A stretch of 64,000 nt of DNA, from assembly GCF_900890425.1 (NCBI RefSeq), contig NZ_CAAHFG010000001.1, positions 1,860,001-1,924,000 of the forward strand, read 5' to 3'. The position numbers and the translations under genes were made by a program. The notes under the pieces are model-generated. The model ran no database searches. It worked only from the letters and a program-made list of their open reading frames with translations, and was not told the origin of the DNA. This stretch comes from Pontiella desulfatans (lineage in GTDB: Bacteria; Verrucomicrobiota; Kiritimatiellia; Kiritimatiellales; Pontiellaceae). Positions 17,167-27,438 of the stretch are shown here, in pieces; position 1 is the first letter of the stretch, and each line of letters begins with the position of its first letter.

Positions 17167-18456
17167 ATGTCAAAAATCACGAATATGGGAATGGCCAAGC
17201 TAACCTTTAACAACCAGACCATAGACCTGCCCGTGTTCGAAGGCTCCGAACACGAAACAGCCGTAGACATCCGCGCACTGCGCAAAGAAACCGGAATGAT
17301 CACCTACGATCCCGGTTTCGTGAACACCGGTTGCTGCAAGTCCGATATAACGTATATTGATGGCGAAGCCGGGATTCTCCGCTACCGCGGATACGACATC
17401 AACGAGCTCGCCGAAAATTGCGAGTTTGTGGATGTGGCCTACCTGCTGGTTCACGGCACATTGCCGAATACCGAACAGCACGCCGAGTTTTCCTCGCACC
17501 TCAACACCCATTCGTTGCTGCACGAGGACATGCGTCACTTTTTCGATGCCTATCCCGACCACGCGCATCCGATGGCAACGCTGTCCGCCATGGCGGTTTC
17601 GCTTTCCACCTTCTATCCGGAACTCGAAGATGCCACGCTGCAGGAAAACATCGATTTCAAAGTAACCCGCCTGCTCTCCAAGATGCGGACGGCCGCGGCA
17701 TTCGCCTACAAGAAATCGATCGGCCACCCGATTGTTTACCCGCGCCATGACCTGAAATATTGCGAGAACTTCCTGAATATGATGTTCCGTACGCCGGTCA
17801 ACAACTACCAGGTTGACCCGGTGGTCTCCAAAGCGCTTAACAAACTGCTGATCCTGCACGCCGACCACGAGCAAAACTGTTCGGCCTCGGTCGTCAAGAT
17901 GGTCGGCAGTGCCGGCGCCAACCTCTATGCCTCCATCTCGGCCGGCATCTGCGCCCTGTGGGGGCCGTTGCATGGCGGTGCCAACCAACACGTAATCGAG
18001 ATGCTCGAACGCATCATTGCCGAAGATGGCGGAAACGTGAAACGCGTGATTGAACGTGCCAAGGACAAGAACGATCCCTTCCGCCTGATGGGCGTTGGCC
18101 ACCGTGTCTACAAATCCTACGACCCCCGCGCCAAGGTGGCCAAGGAGATGTGCAAGGATGTGCTCGCCAAGATGGGGGTGGACGATCCGCTGGTGGATCT
18201 GGCCCAGGAACTGGAAGAAGCAGTCCTGGCCGACGATTATTTCGTAAGCCGCGGACTCTATCCGAACATTGATTTCTACACCGGTCTGACGTACCGCGCC
18301 ATGGGCATCCCGACCAACATGTTCACCGTCATGTTCGCCATCGGCCGCATGCCCGGCTGGATTGCCCAGTGGCTCGAAATGCGCGAAGACCCGCATGGCC
18401 GCATCGGTCGTCCGCGCCAGATCTACACCGGCCATACCCAACGTCCGGTAAACTAG
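17167..18456 (+). CDS. gltA: citrate synthase, type II
   Basis: A 429-residue citrate synthase condensing acetyl-CoA and oxaloacetate. ATG at 17167 follows GGGAG; the earlier in-frame start at 17098 would add a basic tail absent from the family. The signature [11 protein letters not shown] near residue 275 and [15 protein letters not shown] near residue 313 carry the catalytic histidines. [18 protein letters not shown] is the typical mid-region. Length and N-terminal beta domain match the Gram-negative hexameric type. A TPR gene follows 11 bp downstream. Confidence 0.96.
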   Translation: MSKITNMGMAKLTFNNQTIDLPVFEGSEHETAVDIRALRKETGMITYDPGFVNTGCCKSDITYIDGEAGILRYRGYDINELAENCEFVDVAYLLVHGTLPNTEQHAEFSSHLNTHSLLHEDMRHFFDAYPDHAHPMATLSAMAVSLSTFYPELEDATLQENIDFKVTRLLSKMRTAAAFAYKKSIGHPIVYPRHDLKYCENFLNMMFRTPVNNYQVDPVVSKALNKLLILHADHEQNCSASVVKMVGSAGANLYASISAGICALWGPLHGGANQHVIEMLERIIAEDGGNVKRVIERAKDKNDPFRLMGVGHRVYKSYDPRAKVAKEMCKDVLAKMGVDDPLVDLAQELEEAVLADDYFVSRGLYPNIDFYTGLTYRAMGIPTNMFTVMFAIGRMPGWIAQWLEMREDPHGRIGRPRQIYTGHTQRPVN

Positions 18457-18467
18457 CAGGATTTTTA

Positions 18468-18866
18468 ATGAGCAAGGAAAGAACCAAAGGCCGCGCCGAA
18501 CACGACGCGGTCGAACTCGCATTTCTTCAAAAAGTGTCGGAACGTCTCCCGGAGGATATCGAGATCCTCCAGGCACTGGCGGATCTCTACACCAAGAACG
18601 GGAAATTCCAGGAAGGGTTGGCGATCGACGAAAAGCTCAGCCATCAACTACCCAACGACGATCTCGTCTGGTACAACCTTGGATGTTCCTACTCGCTCAC
18701 CCATCGTGCCGACGACGCCTTTGAGGCGCTCACCAAGGCGGTCGAGCTGGGCTACTGCGACTATGACTGGATGAAGACCGACCCCGACCTCAACAACCTG
18801 CATGCCGACCCGCGTTTCGAATCGCTTCTCAGCTGGCTCTACACCGCTTGCGAAGAGGATGAATAG
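18468..18866 (+). CDS. TPR-repeat protein, function unknown
   Basis: A 132-residue cytoplasmic protein with about three tetratricopeptide-type helix pairs: LPEDIEILQALADLYTKNGKFQEG, then DLVWYNLGCSYSLTHRADDAFEAL, ending with the PDLNNLHADPRFESLL block common to TPR 'small repeat' proteins. The N-terminus is Lys/Arg/Glu-rich and the C-terminus acidic. It is 11 bp downstream of gltA and probably in the same transcript. It would mediate protein-protein contacts; no partner is evident. A 38-bp palindrome follows its stop by 19 bp. Confidence 0.8.
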   Translation: MSKERTKGRAEHDAVELAFLQKVSERLPEDIEILQALADLYTKNGKFQEGLAIDEKLSHQLPNDDLVWYNLGCSYSLTHRADDAFEALTKAVELGYCDYDWMKTDPDLNNLHADPRFESLLSWLYTACEEDE

Positions 18867-18885
18867 GGCGCTGGGGGCGCAACAG

Positions 18886-18923
18886 GTTAAATCCAGAATG
18901 ACGATCGTCAATCTGGATTTAAC
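18886..18923. repeat. 38-bp long palindrome, core TGACGATCGTCA
   Basis: Arms GTTAAATCCAGA / TCTGGATTTAAC flank the 12-bp core; only one A-A pair per half breaks full symmetry. It sits between the TPR gene stop and the next start and could form a long RNA hairpin that terminates or stabilises transcripts. A short T run (18933-18937) follows. It shares its core with palindromes at 46272 and 59086. Confidence 0.8.
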
Positions 18924-18939
18924 ACCGGAGCCTTTTTGA

Positions 18940-20094
18940 ATGAGCATATGCACTAAAAAGGAGTGGCGCGAAGCCGGAGTCAGGATCGACGATTGCGTTG
19001 ATCTGGCCCGGATTTCCGCGGAAGCGACCATCCACCCAGGTTGCCGAGTTCTTGGTTCCGGAACCTCGATCGGCCCCGGGTGCGAAGTCGGCGCCGAGGC
19101 GCCGGTGCTCATCGAAAATTGCCAGCTTGGGCGCAATGTGCAGCTCAAGGGCGGCTACTTTTCCGGGGCGGTCTTTTTCGAGGGGGCCAATATGGGCAGC
19201 GGGGCGCATGTGCGTGCCGGAACCATTCTGGAGGAAGAGGCCAATGGCGCCCATACGGTCGGATTCAAGCAAACCATCCTGATGCCGTTCGTGACCTGCG
19301 GAAGCCTGATCAACCTCTGCGATGTGCTCATGGCCGGCGGAACCAGCCGGAAGGATCATTCCGAGGTCGGTTCGTCCTACATCCACTTCAACTTTACCCC
19401 GCACCAGGACAAGGCCACCGCATCGCTGATCGGCGACGTGCCCAACGGCGTGTTCCTCGGCAAGCGGCCAATCTTTCTTGGCGGGCAGGGTGGGCTGGTT
19501 GGCCCAGCGCGCATCGCCTACGGCTCGGTCGTGGCGGCCGGCGGCGTTTGCCGGGAGGACATTCTCGGGGAAAACCAGCTTCAGGTGCCCGCAGTGCCCG
19601 AAGCCGGAACGCGTCCCTATGAAACCGGAGTCTACCGCAGGACGGATCGCATCGTGAAAAACAACCTCGCCTACATCGGCAACATTCTCGCCTTGCGCGA
19701 ATGGTACCGCCATGTTCGCCCGTTGTTCGTGCGCGATTCGTTCGACCAGGCCGTGCTCGATGGCGGCCTCAAGAATCTCGACCTTGTCTTGAAGGAACGC
19801 ATCAAGCGCCTCGGCGACCTCGCCGGAAAACTTGAATATTCCATCCAATGGCTCGAAGCCAACGGCGGCAAGCGGGAAGAGATCGAAGTGCAAAAACGCT
19901 TTAACTCCGACTGGCCGCAACTGAAGTCCAAGATCGATGGCCTTGCCATTCCATCACCTGGGGATTTCCTCCAAGCCATGGAGCCGAAGGAATCATATAC
20001 CGAAAGCATCCACTCCTTGCGGTCCACCGTAAAAGATGCGGGGCGCAACTGGTTGCAGGAAATCGTAGACCGTATCGAAAATCTTTGGAGATAG
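18940..20094 (+). CDS. left-handed beta-helix (hexapeptide-repeat) acyltransferase-like protein
   Basis: A 384-residue cytoplasmic protein. Residues about 20-220 hold hexapeptide repeats (ATIHPGCRVLGSGTSIGPGCEVG, then NVQLKGGYFSGAVF), the left-handed parallel beta-helix of GlmU-type acetyltransferases. A distinctive block RKDHSEVGSSYIHFNFTP is followed by IGDVPNGVFLGKRP. The C-terminal 150 residues are mostly helical. There is no nucleotidyltransferase domain. The stop is 5 bp before glmM, which makes phosphoglucosamine, so a role in UDP-GlcNAc synthesis or sugar-nucleotide handling is likely but not shown. Confidence 0.75.
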   Translation: MSICTKKEWREAGVRIDDCVDLARISAEATIHPGCRVLGSGTSIGPGCEVGAEAPVLIENCQLGRNVQLKGGYFSGAVFFEGANMGSGAHVRAGTILEEEANGAHTVGFKQTILMPFVTCGSLINLCDVLMAGGTSRKDHSEVGSSYIHFNFTPHQDKATASLIGDVPNGVFLGKRPIFLGGQGGLVGPARIAYGSVVAAGGVCREDILGENQLQVPAVPEAGTRPYETGVYRRTDRIVKNNLAYIGNILALREWYRHVRPLFVRDSFDQAVLDGGLKNLDLVLKERIKRLGDLAGKLEYSIQWLEANGGKREEIEVQKRFNSDWPQLKSKIDGLAIPSPGDFLQAMEPKESYTESIHSLRSTVKDAGRNWLQEIVDRIENLWR

Positions 20095-20099
20095 AGAGC

Positions 20100-21461
20100 A
20101 TGGGAACATTATTCGGAACAGACGGCGTTCGCGGCATGGCGAACGAGGGGAACATGACGGCGGAAATGGCGCTGCAGATCGGGCGTGCATTGGCCTACAC
20201 CTGCAAGGAATATCATCGGGAGCAGGGCACCCGGCCACGCATCATCATTGGCAAGGATACGCGCCTGAGCGGCTACATGCTGGAAAACGCGTTGACGGCC
20301 GGCATCACCTCGATGGGCGTGGATGTGCTGCTGCTCGGGCCGATCCCGACGCCGGCCGTGGCCTTCATCACCCAGAGCATGCGCGCCGATGCGGGTATCG
20401 TGATCTCCGCCTCGCACAACCCCTATTTCGACAACGGCATCAAGATTTTCGGGCGCACCGGCTATAAACTACCCGATGAAATGGAAGCCGAAATCGAGGA
20501 ACTCGTACTCAGCGGGCGCATCAACAACATCCGCGCCGTGGCGCAGGATGTTGGCAAGGCCAAGCGCATCGACGACGCCATGGGCCGCTATATTGAATTC
20601 TGCAAAAACACCTTCCCGAACGACATGACGCTGGACGGCATGAAGGTGGTGCTCGATTGCTCCAATGGGGCCACCTACAAATGCGCCCCGTTGATTTTCT
20701 CCGAACTCGGCGCCGATGTGACGACGATCCACGCCGAGCCCAACGGCATGAACATCAACGACCATTGCGGATCGCAGCATACGCAGGATCTACAAACCAA
20801 GGTGAAGGGAGTGGGTGCCGATCTCGGTCTGGCGTTCGATGGCGATGGCGACCGCTTGATTGCCGTGGATGAAACCGGGGCCGAGCTGACCGGCGACCAG
20901 ATCATGGCCATCTGCGCCAAGGCCTACAAGGATTCCGGAGCCCTGAAAAACAACCGCATCGTTGCCACGGTCATGAGCAATGTCGGCTTCCATGCGGCCA
21001 TGCGCGAACTCGGAATCGAGGTCGATGTGGCCGGGGTGGGCGACCGCCTGGTGCTTGAGCTGATGAAGGAAAAAGAGGCGGTTGTGGGGGGCGAGGATTC
21101 GGGGCACATGATTTTCCTCGATTGCCATACCACCGGGGATGGCATTGTCTCTGCGCTCAAGCTGGTTAACACGGTCAAGCAGTCCGGAGCCAGGCTATCC
21201 GAGCTTGCAACGGTCATGACTCCGTTCCCGCAGCGGCTGATCAACATAGACGTGAAGGAAAAGCCGCCGATCGAAGAGGTTCCTGTTTTGATGGACGCGA
21301 TCAAGGAGGGCGAAGACGAGTTGGGCGAAAACGGCCGCATACTTGTGCGCTATTCGGGTACGCAACCCATGTGCCGCGTAATGGTCGAGGGGCCGACCGA
21401 AAAGCTGACCGACGCCATTGCGGAACGGCTGGCGGTGGTCGTCAAGGAAACCATTGGGTAA
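20100..21461 (+). CDS. glmM: phosphoglucosamine mutase
   Basis: A 453-residue alpha-D-phosphohexomutase converting glucosamine-6-phosphate to glucosamine-1-phosphate. ATG at 20100 follows GGAGATAGAGAGC; LFGTDGVRGMAN is the family N-terminus. The phosphoserine loop SASHNPYFDNG has its Ser at residue 105. The metal loop is DGDGDR, the sugar-binding loop GGEDSGH, and the phosphate loop RYSGTQPMCRVMVEG. The GTDGVRG start and short length favour GlmM over phosphomannomutase. It is translationally close to the upstream hexapeptide protein. Confidence 0.94.
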   Translation: MGTLFGTDGVRGMANEGNMTAEMALQIGRALAYTCKEYHREQGTRPRIIIGKDTRLSGYMLENALTAGITSMGVDVLLLGPIPTPAVAFITQSMRADAGIVISASHNPYFDNGIKIFGRTGYKLPDEMEAEIEELVLSGRINNIRAVAQDVGKAKRIDDAMGRYIEFCKNTFPNDMTLDGMKVVLDCSNGATYKCAPLIFSELGADVTTIHAEPNGMNINDHCGSQHTQDLQTKVKGVGADLGLAFDGDGDRLIAVDETGAELTGDQIMAICAKAYKDSGALKNNRIVATVMSNVGFHAAMRELGIEVDVAGVGDRLVLELMKEKEAVVGGEDSGHMIFLDCHTTGDGIVSALKLVNTVKQSGARLSELATVMTPFPQRLINIDVKEKPPIEEVPVLMDAIKEGEDELGENGRILVRYSGTQPMCRVMVEGPTEKLTDAIAERLAVVVKETIG

Positions 21462-21534
21462 AGCCCATACTGGTGGCGGTGAGGCAATGTTGCGCGCACG
21501 AGGGAAAGCAACGTTTTGGAAGGAATTGCAGTAA

Positions 21535-22248
21535 ATGGGCGAAAAAGAAGAAACAATTCTAAGGGCAGAGAACATTAAGCGCTCCTACACGATCGGTAAA
21601 ACGACGCTGGATGTGTTGAAAGGCGTTTCGTTGTCGGTCGATGCCGGCGAAACACTTTCGATCATGGGGGAGAGCGGTTCCGGCAAGAGCACGCTGCTTC
21701 ATGTGCTGGGTGGGCTGGATACGCCGAAGGATGGCGTGGTCCGGTTCAACGGGCATAGCGTGTATGGCATGTCGTCGCAACGGCGGGCACGCTTCCGGGC
21801 GGAAAACGTGGGCTATGTTTTCCAGTCGTTCCATTTGCTGCCGGAGCTGGATATTGTCGAGAACGTCGCGCTGCCGGCCATGGCGCAGCGCTCCAGGGGC
21901 GATGCGAAGGCCCGGGCGAAGGAGCTGCTCGTGGAGGTCGGCCTCGGCGAGCGGGTGGGGCACCGCCCCCAGGAGCTGTCCGGTGGCGAGCAGCAGCGCG
22001 TGGCCATTGCCCGGGCCCTGATGAACGATCCGGACATTATATTCTGTGATGAGCCGACCGGAAACCTCGATTCGAGGACCGGTGAAAAAGTGTTGAATTA
22101 TTTGTTTCAACTGGTCGAGGCCAGGAGGCATACTCTCGTGCTCGTTACCCATAGTCAGGACGTTGCGTCGCGGTGTTCCCGCGAGCTTTTCCTGAAAGAC
22201 GGGCTTTTGGATAATCAAGGAAAGATGAATGAAGATATTTTTAGGTGA
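21535..22248 (+). CDS. ABC transporter ATP-binding protein, LolD/MacB type
   Basis: A 237-residue ATPase. Walker [10 protein letters not shown] lies at residues 45-53, Q-loop [11 protein letters not shown] near 96, signature [15 protein letters not shown] near 144 and Walker [17 protein letters not shown] near 165. The FHLLPEL and NLDSRTG signatures are those of the LolD/FtsE/MacB group; LolD extracts lipoproteins from the inner membrane. The usual membrane partner (LolC/E) is not adjacent, so the symbol is withheld. Its last 20 bp overlap the aminotransferase start. Confidence 0.88.
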   Translation: MGEKEETILRAENIKRSYTIGKTTLDVLKGVSLSVDAGETLSIMGESGSGKSTLLHVLGGLDTPKDGVVRFNGHSVYGMSSQRRARFRAENVGYVFQSFHLLPELDIVENVALPAMAQRSRGDAKARAKELLVEVGLGERVGHRPQELSGGEQQRVAIARALMNDPDIIFCDEPTGNLDSRTGEKVLNYLFQLVEARRHTLVLVTHSQDVASRCSRELFLKDGLLDNQGKMNEDIFR

Positions 22249-23098
22249 TAGGTTGGTTGATGAAAAGGATGCCGTTGTTTCGGTGTTCGACCATGGTTTG
22301 CTTTATGGCGACGGAGTCTTCGAAGGCATCCGCGCCTATAACGGGCGCGTTTTTCTTCTGGATGAGCATATCGACCGGTTATACGACTCGGCCAAGGCCA
22401 TTGCGCTGGAAATCCCGATGTCCAAGGGGGAGATGGCGCAGGCCGTGGTGGATACCTGCAAGGCCAATGACTTGATGGATGGCTATATCCGCCTCGTCAT
22501 CACTCGCGGTGTCGGCACGCTCGGGCTCAATCCGTACCTCTGCAAAAAGGCCCAGACCATCATCATTGCCGCCAAGATCCAGCTTTATCCGCAGGAGCTT
22601 TACGACAACGGCATGAAGATCGTTACGGTCGGTACGGTGCGCAACCACCCGGAGGCGATCAACCCGCGCATCAAGAGCCTGAACTATCTCAACAATGTGA
22701 TGGCCAAGATTGAGGCCATCAATGCCGGCTGCATGGAATGCCTGATGCTCAACCATAAGGGCGAAGTGGCGGAAGCCTCCGGCGACAATGTGTTCGTGAT
22801 CAAGAATGGGGTCATCACCACGCCGCCGAGCACCTGCGGGGCTCTTGAAGGCTTGACCCGGAACAAGGTGATGGAGCTAGCCCGTCTTGCTGGATACGAA
22901 GTGCGCGAGGTTCCGATGGCCCGCTATGACCTGTTTGTGGCAGACGAAGTCTTCCTCACGGGAACCGCCGCCGAAATCATCTCCGTGGTCGATGTCGACA
23001 AGCGGGTTATTGGCGACGGGAAGCCCGGCGCAATCACCGCCCAGCTGGCCAAGCTCTACCACGATTGCGCCAATTCCGAAGGGACGCCGATCGAATAG
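22229..23098 (+). CDS. ilvE: branched-chain amino acid aminotransferase (class IV)
   Basis: A 289-residue PLP enzyme of fold type IV. DHGLLYGDGVFEGIRAYNG is the N-terminal signature, the PLP Lys is about Lys149 in NPRIKSLNYLNNV, and EASGDNVFVIKNG with TRNKVMELA follow as expected. It transfers amino groups between glutamate and branched-chain keto acids. D-amino-acid transaminase is the main alternative within the family, but the sequence pattern is IlvE-like. It overlaps the ABC ATPase gene by 20 bp, so translation is coupled. A hairpin at 23125 ends the unit. Confidence 0.88.
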   Translation: MKIFLGDRLVDEKDAVVSVFDHGLLYGDGVFEGIRAYNGRVFLLDEHIDRLYDSAKAIALEIPMSKGEMAQAVVDTCKANDLMDGYIRLVITRGVGTLGLNPYLCKKAQTIIIAAKIQLYPQELYDNGMKIVTVGTVRNHPEAINPRIKSLNYLNNVMAKIEAINAGCMECLMLNHKGEVAEASGDNVFVIKNGVITTPPSTCGALEGLTRNKVMELARLAGYEVREVPMARYDLFVADEVFLTGTAAEIISVVDVDKRVIGDGKPGAITAQLAKLYHDCANSEGTPIE

Positions 23099-23124
23099 TG
23101 GCAAGGCTGCCCCAATGTCCGCGT

Positions 23125-23165
23125 AAACCACGAAATGCCGGTCGAGTTCCTGCATTTCGTGGTTT
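23125..23165 (+). terminator. 14-bp stem-loop after ilvE
   Basis: AAACCACGAAATGC and its exact complement GCATTTCGTGGTTT separated by 13 nt. The right arm ends in TTTT, so it can act as an intrinsic terminator before mcsA. Confidence 0.72.
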
Positions 23166-23245
23166 TCCTTTGCGCAAAAGGTTTGCACACCCACGATGCA
23201 ACGAATTACCTTTTCTGTTGTCTGAAAGGAAAACAGGAAGTTTCA

Positions 23246-23749
23246 ATGAAATGTGAATGCTGTCATGAAGCGGAGGCCACGATCCACCTGACCCAGGTGA
23301 TCGACGGAGAGGTCAAGAAATTGAACCTGTGCCAGGTCTGCGCGCAAAAGAACGGGATTGATCTCAATTCCCCCATCTCCATCACCGATGTCCTGCTAGG
23401 GCTGGGCCAACCCGGCCAGCCAAAGACCGACTTGTCGGAATTCGACTTGAGCTGCGGCCGGTGCCAAATGACCCGCGCCGAATTCAAAAAGCGCGCCCGC
23501 CTGGGTTGCCCCGAATGCTATAACGCCTTCATGGGCGAGCTGAGCGCCTTGACCCAGGCGATGCATCACAGCCGCCAGCATGTCGGCAAGATCCCGGCGC
23601 GCCAAGGAAACGAAGCCCGCATTACCGCCCAGGTTGCCGCCTTGCAGAAAGACATCGAAACCGCGATCGCCAAAGAGGAATACGAAGTGGCCGCCAACCT
23701 GCGCGACAAGATCCGCGCCCTCAAGGAAGGGGAGTCCAATGACGCTTGA
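23246..23749 (+). CDS. mcsA: McsA, activator of protein-arginine kinase
   Basis: A 167-residue protein. ATG at 23246 starts MKCECCHEAEA; the open frame to 23135 runs through the upstream hairpin. Zinc-binding cysteine pairs lie at Cys3/6, 29/32, 70/73 and 88/91, in the order found in McsA. The C-terminus (about 125-163) is a UVR domain with ALQKDIETAIAKEEYE and AANLRDKIRALK. McsA binds and activates the McsB arginine kinase. The stop overlaps the mcsB start by 11 bp. No ctsR repressor gene precedes it, unlike the Firmicutes operon. Confidence 0.93.
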   Translation: MKCECCHEAEATIHLTQVIDGEVKKLNLCQVCAQKNGIDLNSPISITDVLLGLGQPGQPKTDLSEFDLSCGRCQMTRAEFKKRARLGCPECYNAFMGELSALTQAMHHSRQHVGKIPARQGNEARITAQVAALQKDIETAIAKEEYEVAANLRDKIRALKEGESNDA

Positions 23750-24803
23750 TGATATGGTGCGGCGGCACGGAAGCTGGCTCGAAGCGGGCATCGACGAGGG
23801 GCCGGTGATCAGCAGCCGGGTGCGCCTGGCGCGGAATCTGGAGCAATACAGCTTTCCCGGATGGGCCAGCGAAGAGGAAAACCATGCCGTCTGGAAACAG
23901 GCGGCCGAAATCTTCAACTCGCAGGATACGCCATACATTGGCTGGAGCATGACGGATACCCCCGCGCTCGACAAAGAGATCCTTTTCGAGCGCCACCTGA
24001 TCAGCCAGGAGCTTGCGCAGCAGGACGATAGCTGCGGTGTATTCGTCACATCGGATGAATGCCTCGCCGTCATGGTCAACGAAGAAGACCATATCCGGAT
24101 TCAATCGCTACAGCCCGGGCTCAACCTGCAGGGCGCATGGAAGGCGGCCGACCAAACCGACGACAAGCTGGAAGAGCAACTTACCTATGCCTTTTCCCCG
24201 AGGCTGGGATACCTGACCTCCTGCCCCTCCAATGTGGGAACCGGCATGCGCGCATCCGTCATGCTGCATCTGCCCGGGCTCGTTTTGATGGAGGAAATGG
24301 ATCCGGTGATCAACGGCATCTCCAAGATCGGATTGGCCGTGCGAGGCATGTGGGGCGAGGGCACCGAGGCCGCCGGCAACATGTTCCAGGTTTCCAACCA
24401 GATCACGCTCGGCCGGCGGGAAGATGAAATCATCGCCCATTTAGAGCAGATTGTGCTGGAGTTGATCGAACACGAAAACAATGCGCGGATTCGGCTAATG
24501 AACGACAAGTCGTTGATGATCGAAGACCATGTTGCACGGGCGTTCGGCATTCTTTCCAACGCACGGTTGATTTCGAGTGGCGAAGCCCTGAACCTGCTTT
24601 CGACCTTGCGGCTTGGCGTGGATCAGGGAATGCTCAAGCAGCTGTCGCGGCGCGAACTCGACATGCTCTTCATCTCCATCCAACCCGCCCACCTCCAGAA
24701 GCTCGAAGGCAAGGCCCTTGCTCCGGAGGAGCGCGATGTTGTGCGTGCTGGAATGTTGCGCGACTATATGGATAATGTTACTGAAGATGGCGATTTAGAC
24801 TAA
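23739..24803 (+). CDS. mcsB: protein-arginine kinase McsB
   Basis: A 354-residue phosphagen-kinase-fold protein that phosphorylates arginines on proteins, marking them for ClpC. ATG at 23739 overlaps mcsA. ISSRVRLARNL (residues 24-34) is the nucleotide-binding arginine block, NEEDHIRI near residue 110 is the family acidic loop, and TSCPSNVGTGMRASV carries the active-site Cys at about residue 162. The C-terminal region ends with the helical phosphoarginine-receptor part. The usual length of about 360 fits. It is followed 10 bp later by clpC. Confidence 0.95.
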   Translation: MTLDDMVRRHGSWLEAGIDEGPVISSRVRLARNLEQYSFPGWASEEENHAVWKQAAEIFNSQDTPYIGWSMTDTPALDKEILFERHLISQELAQQDDSCGVFVTSDECLAVMVNEEDHIRIQSLQPGLNLQGAWKAADQTDDKLEEQLTYAFSPRLGYLTSCPSNVGTGMRASVMLHLPGLVLMEEMDPVINGISKIGLAVRGMWGEGTEAAGNMFQVSNQITLGRREDEIIAHLEQIVLELIEHENNARIRLMNDKSLMIEDHVARAFGILSNARLISSGEALNLLSTLRLGVDQGMLKQLSRRELDMLFISIQPAHLQKLEGKALAPEERDVVRAGMLRDYMDNVTEDGDLD

Positions 24804-24813
24804 AGGAAGCGAT

Positions 24814-27321
24814 ATGGACAATTTTACACCAAGGGCACAGCAGGTGTTGCAACTGGCTCGCAAGGAAGCCGATCGGTTCAACCATGGCTATGTCGGCACC
24901 GAACACATTCTCCTGGGGCTTATCGCCCTTGGCCATGGGGTGGCGGTCAACGCGCTGCAGGCGCTGGGCATCGATCTGGCCTCCGTTCGGCTGGAGGTTG
25001 AAAAGGCGGTTGGCACCGGCCCTGAAACGAAGACGATCGGCAATATTCCATTCACGCCCCGCGCCAAGAAGGTGCTGGCGCTTTCCGCATCCGAAGCCCG
25101 CGGCCTAGGGCATAGCTATGTCGGCACCGAGCACATTCTCCTCGGCCTCCTGCGCGAAGGCGAAGGCATTGCCGCCCGTGTCCTCGAAAACCTCGGGGTC
25201 GATCTCGACGAAACCCGCTATGAAATCATGAAAACCCTCGATCCGGACTATGACCCCGCCTCGGATGGCGAATACGAGGAAGAGGACGACCAAGGCCCGC
25301 CCATGGGAGGAGCCCAGCAGCAGCGCGGCAAGGGCAAAACCAAGACCCCGGCGCTCAACACCTTTGGCCGCGACCTCACCAAGCTGGCCAAGGACGGCGA
25401 GCTCGACCCGGTGATCGGCCGCAAGGACGAAATCGAACGCGTCATCCAGATTCTCTGCCGCCGCACGAAGAACAACCCGGTGTTGCTCGGCGAAGCCGGC
25501 GTAGGCAAGACCGCCATCGCCGAAGGGCTGGCGCAGATTGTGTGCGATGGCAATGTGCCCGACCTTTTGATCGACAAGAAGGTCATCACGCTCGACCTCG
25601 CGCTGATGGTGGCCGGCACCAAATACCGCGGGCAGTTCGAGGAGCGCATCAAGGCCGTCATGGATGAGATCCGCAAGGAAAAGAACATTATCCTCTTCCT
25701 GGACGAGTTGCACACGATCGTCGGAGCCGGTTCGGCCGAAGGCACCATGGATGCCGCGAACATCATCAAGCCGGCATTGTCGCGCGGCGAACTCCAGTGC
25801 ATCGGCGCGACCACCTTGAAGGAATACCGCAAATACATCGAAAAAGATGCCGCGCTGGAACGTCGCTTCCAGACCGTCATGGTCAAGGAACCCACGGTTG
25901 AAGATGCGGTCGAAATCATGAAGGGGTTGCGCGTAAAATACGAAGAGCATCACCACGCCCTGTTCACCGACGAATCGCTCAAGGCGGCCGTCGAATGCTC
26001 CGCACGCTATCTGCCCGACCGCTTCCTGCCGGACAAGGCGATCGACCTGATCGACGAGGCCGGCGCCCGCGCGCGCATCGGCAGCATGAGCCGCCCCCCC
26101 GAGCTCAAGCAGCTCGAAGAGGACATCCACGATTTTGAAAAGAAAAAAAACGACGCCATCCACGAACAAAAGTTCGAGGATGCCGCCAACTTCCGCGATC
26201 AGGAGCGCCAGGCCAAGGAAAAGCTTGATGGCATGCTCGATGACTGGCGCAAGCAACGCGATGAAAACAAATCCGTGGTGACCGACGAGGATATCATGGT
26301 TGTTGTTTCCAAGTGGACGGGCATCCCGGTCATGAAAATGGGCGAAAAGGAAATGGAACGCCTGCTTCGCATCGAGGACGTGGTCGGTGAGCAGGTCGTT
26401 GGCCAGCGGGAGGCCGTGAGCGCCATTGCCCGTGCCCTGCGCCGCTCGCGCGCCGACCTGAAGGACCCGAAACGTCCGATCGGCTCGTTCATTTTCCTCG
26501 GCCCGACCGGCGTCGGGAAAACGCTGCTGGCCAAGACGCTGGCGGAATTCATGTTCGACGACCCGGAATCGTTTATCCAGATCGACATGTCGGAATACAT
26601 GGAAAAATTCAACGCATCGCGTCTGGTCGGATCGCCCCCTGGCTATGTCGGCCACGAAGAAGGCGGGCAGCTGACCGAGCGCGTTCGTCGTCGGCCCTAT
26701 TCCGTCGTGCTCTTCGATGAAGTTGAAAAGGCACATCCGGACGTCATGCACATGCTGTTGCAGATCATGGAGGAGGGGCGCTTGACCGATAGCCTTGGAC
26801 GCAGCGTCGACTTCCGCAACACGGTCGTCATCATGACCTCCAACCTCGGCGCACAGGAGGTCAAAAAATCCGGGGCGCTGGGTTTTGCCCCATCGAACGA
26901 GGAGGTCGACTACCAGAAGCTCAAGGAAATGATGATGGGCATCGCCAAGAAGACCTTCAAACCCGAGCTGCTCAACCGCCTCGACGACATGATTGTCTTC
27001 CGCGAACTGACCAAAACGGATCTGGAAACGATCATCGACCTGGAGCTGGCCAATATCCAGAACCGTGTGCTCGGTCGCAACATCGAGCTGAAGATCACCA
27101 AGTCCGCCCGCGACTTCCTGCTGGAAAAGGGCTACGACAAAGCCTACGGAGCACGCCAATTGCGCCGTACCGTCGAACGCTTCCTCGAAGATCCGCTGGC
27201 GGAGGAAATCCTTCGCAGCACCATCGGGAACGATTCGGTGGTAACGGTCAAGGCCAACAAGGATGGACTAACGTTCAAGGGTGCTCCGGTTACGGTCGAA
27301 GAGAGCGCCACCGAAGAATAG
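24814..27321 (+). CDS. clpC: ClpC-type AAA+ protease ATPase
   Basis: An 835-residue Hsp100 unfoldase. Two Clp-N repeats occupy residues 1-145 (FTPRAQQVL and FTPRAKKVL). The first AAA module has GEAGVGKT at 226-233; a UVR-type middle segment ([17 protein letters not shown]) lies near 455; the second AAA module has GPTGVGKT near 563-570 and the C-terminal D2 region follows. It feeds substrates to ClpP and recognises arginine-phosphorylated proteins made by McsB. It is third in mcsA-mcsB-clpC. The antisense 684-residue open frame here is a shadow. Confidence 0.96.
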   Translation: MDNFTPRAQQVLQLARKEADRFNHGYVGTEHILLGLIALGHGVAVNALQALGIDLASVRLEVEKAVGTGPETKTIGNIPFTPRAKKVLALSASEARGLGHSYVGTEHILLGLLREGEGIAARVLENLGVDLDETRYEIMKTLDPDYDPASDGEYEEEDDQGPPMGGAQQQRGKGKTKTPALNTFGRDLTKLAKDGELDPVIGRKDEIERVIQILCRRTKNNPVLLGEAGVGKTAIAEGLAQIVCDGNVPDLLIDKKVITLDLALMVAGTKYRGQFEERIKAVMDEIRKEKNIILFLDELHTIVGAGSAEGTMDAANIIKPALSRGELQCIGATTLKEYRKYIEKDAALERRFQTVMVKEPTVEDAVEIMKGLRVKYEEHHHALFTDESLKAAVECSARYLPDRFLPDKAIDLIDEAGARARIGSMSRPPELKQLEEDIHDFEKKKNDAIHEQKFEDAANFRDQERQAKEKLDGMLDDWRKQRDENKSVVTDEDIMVVVSKWTGIPVMKMGEKEMERLLRIEDVVGEQVVGQREAVSAIARALRRSRADLKDPKRPIGSFIFLGPTGVGKTLLAKTLAEFMFDDPESFIQIDMSEYMEKFNASRLVGSPPGYVGHEEGGQLTERVRRRPYSVVLFDEVEKAHPDVMHMLLQIMEEGRLTDSLGRSVDFRNTVVIMTSNLGAQEVKKSGALGFAPSNEEVDYQKLKEMMMGIAKKTFKPELLNRLDDMIVFRELTKTDLETIIDLELANIQNRVLGRNIELKITKSARDFLLEKGYDKAYGARQLRRTVERFLEDPLAEEILRSTIGNDSVVTVKANKDGLTFKGAPVTVEESATEE

Positions 27322-27354
27322 AGCCCCATTTCGGATGAGCTCAAACCATTGCGT

Positions 27355-27392
27355 CCCCGGTTTCCCGTACAGGAAATCGGGGATTGAGTTTT
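27355..27392 (+). terminator. terminator after clpC
   Basis: CCCCGGTTTCC/GGAAATCGGGG stem (11 pairs, one G-T), 6-nt loop, then ATTGAGTTTT. The weak T run makes it a moderate-strength candidate. Confidence 0.65.
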
Positions 27393-27438
27393 GCGGGGGG
27401 TGGAAATAACCTCCGCCACGTTTACGGAGAGAATGATT

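Noticed and set aside
25105-27159. 684-codon antisense open frame over clpC (and similar long antisense frames over gltA, GH38 and the sulfatases)
   Set aside because: These are codon-aligned shadows of GC-rich genes. They lack ribosome sites and known domains, while the sense frames encode clear conserved proteins.
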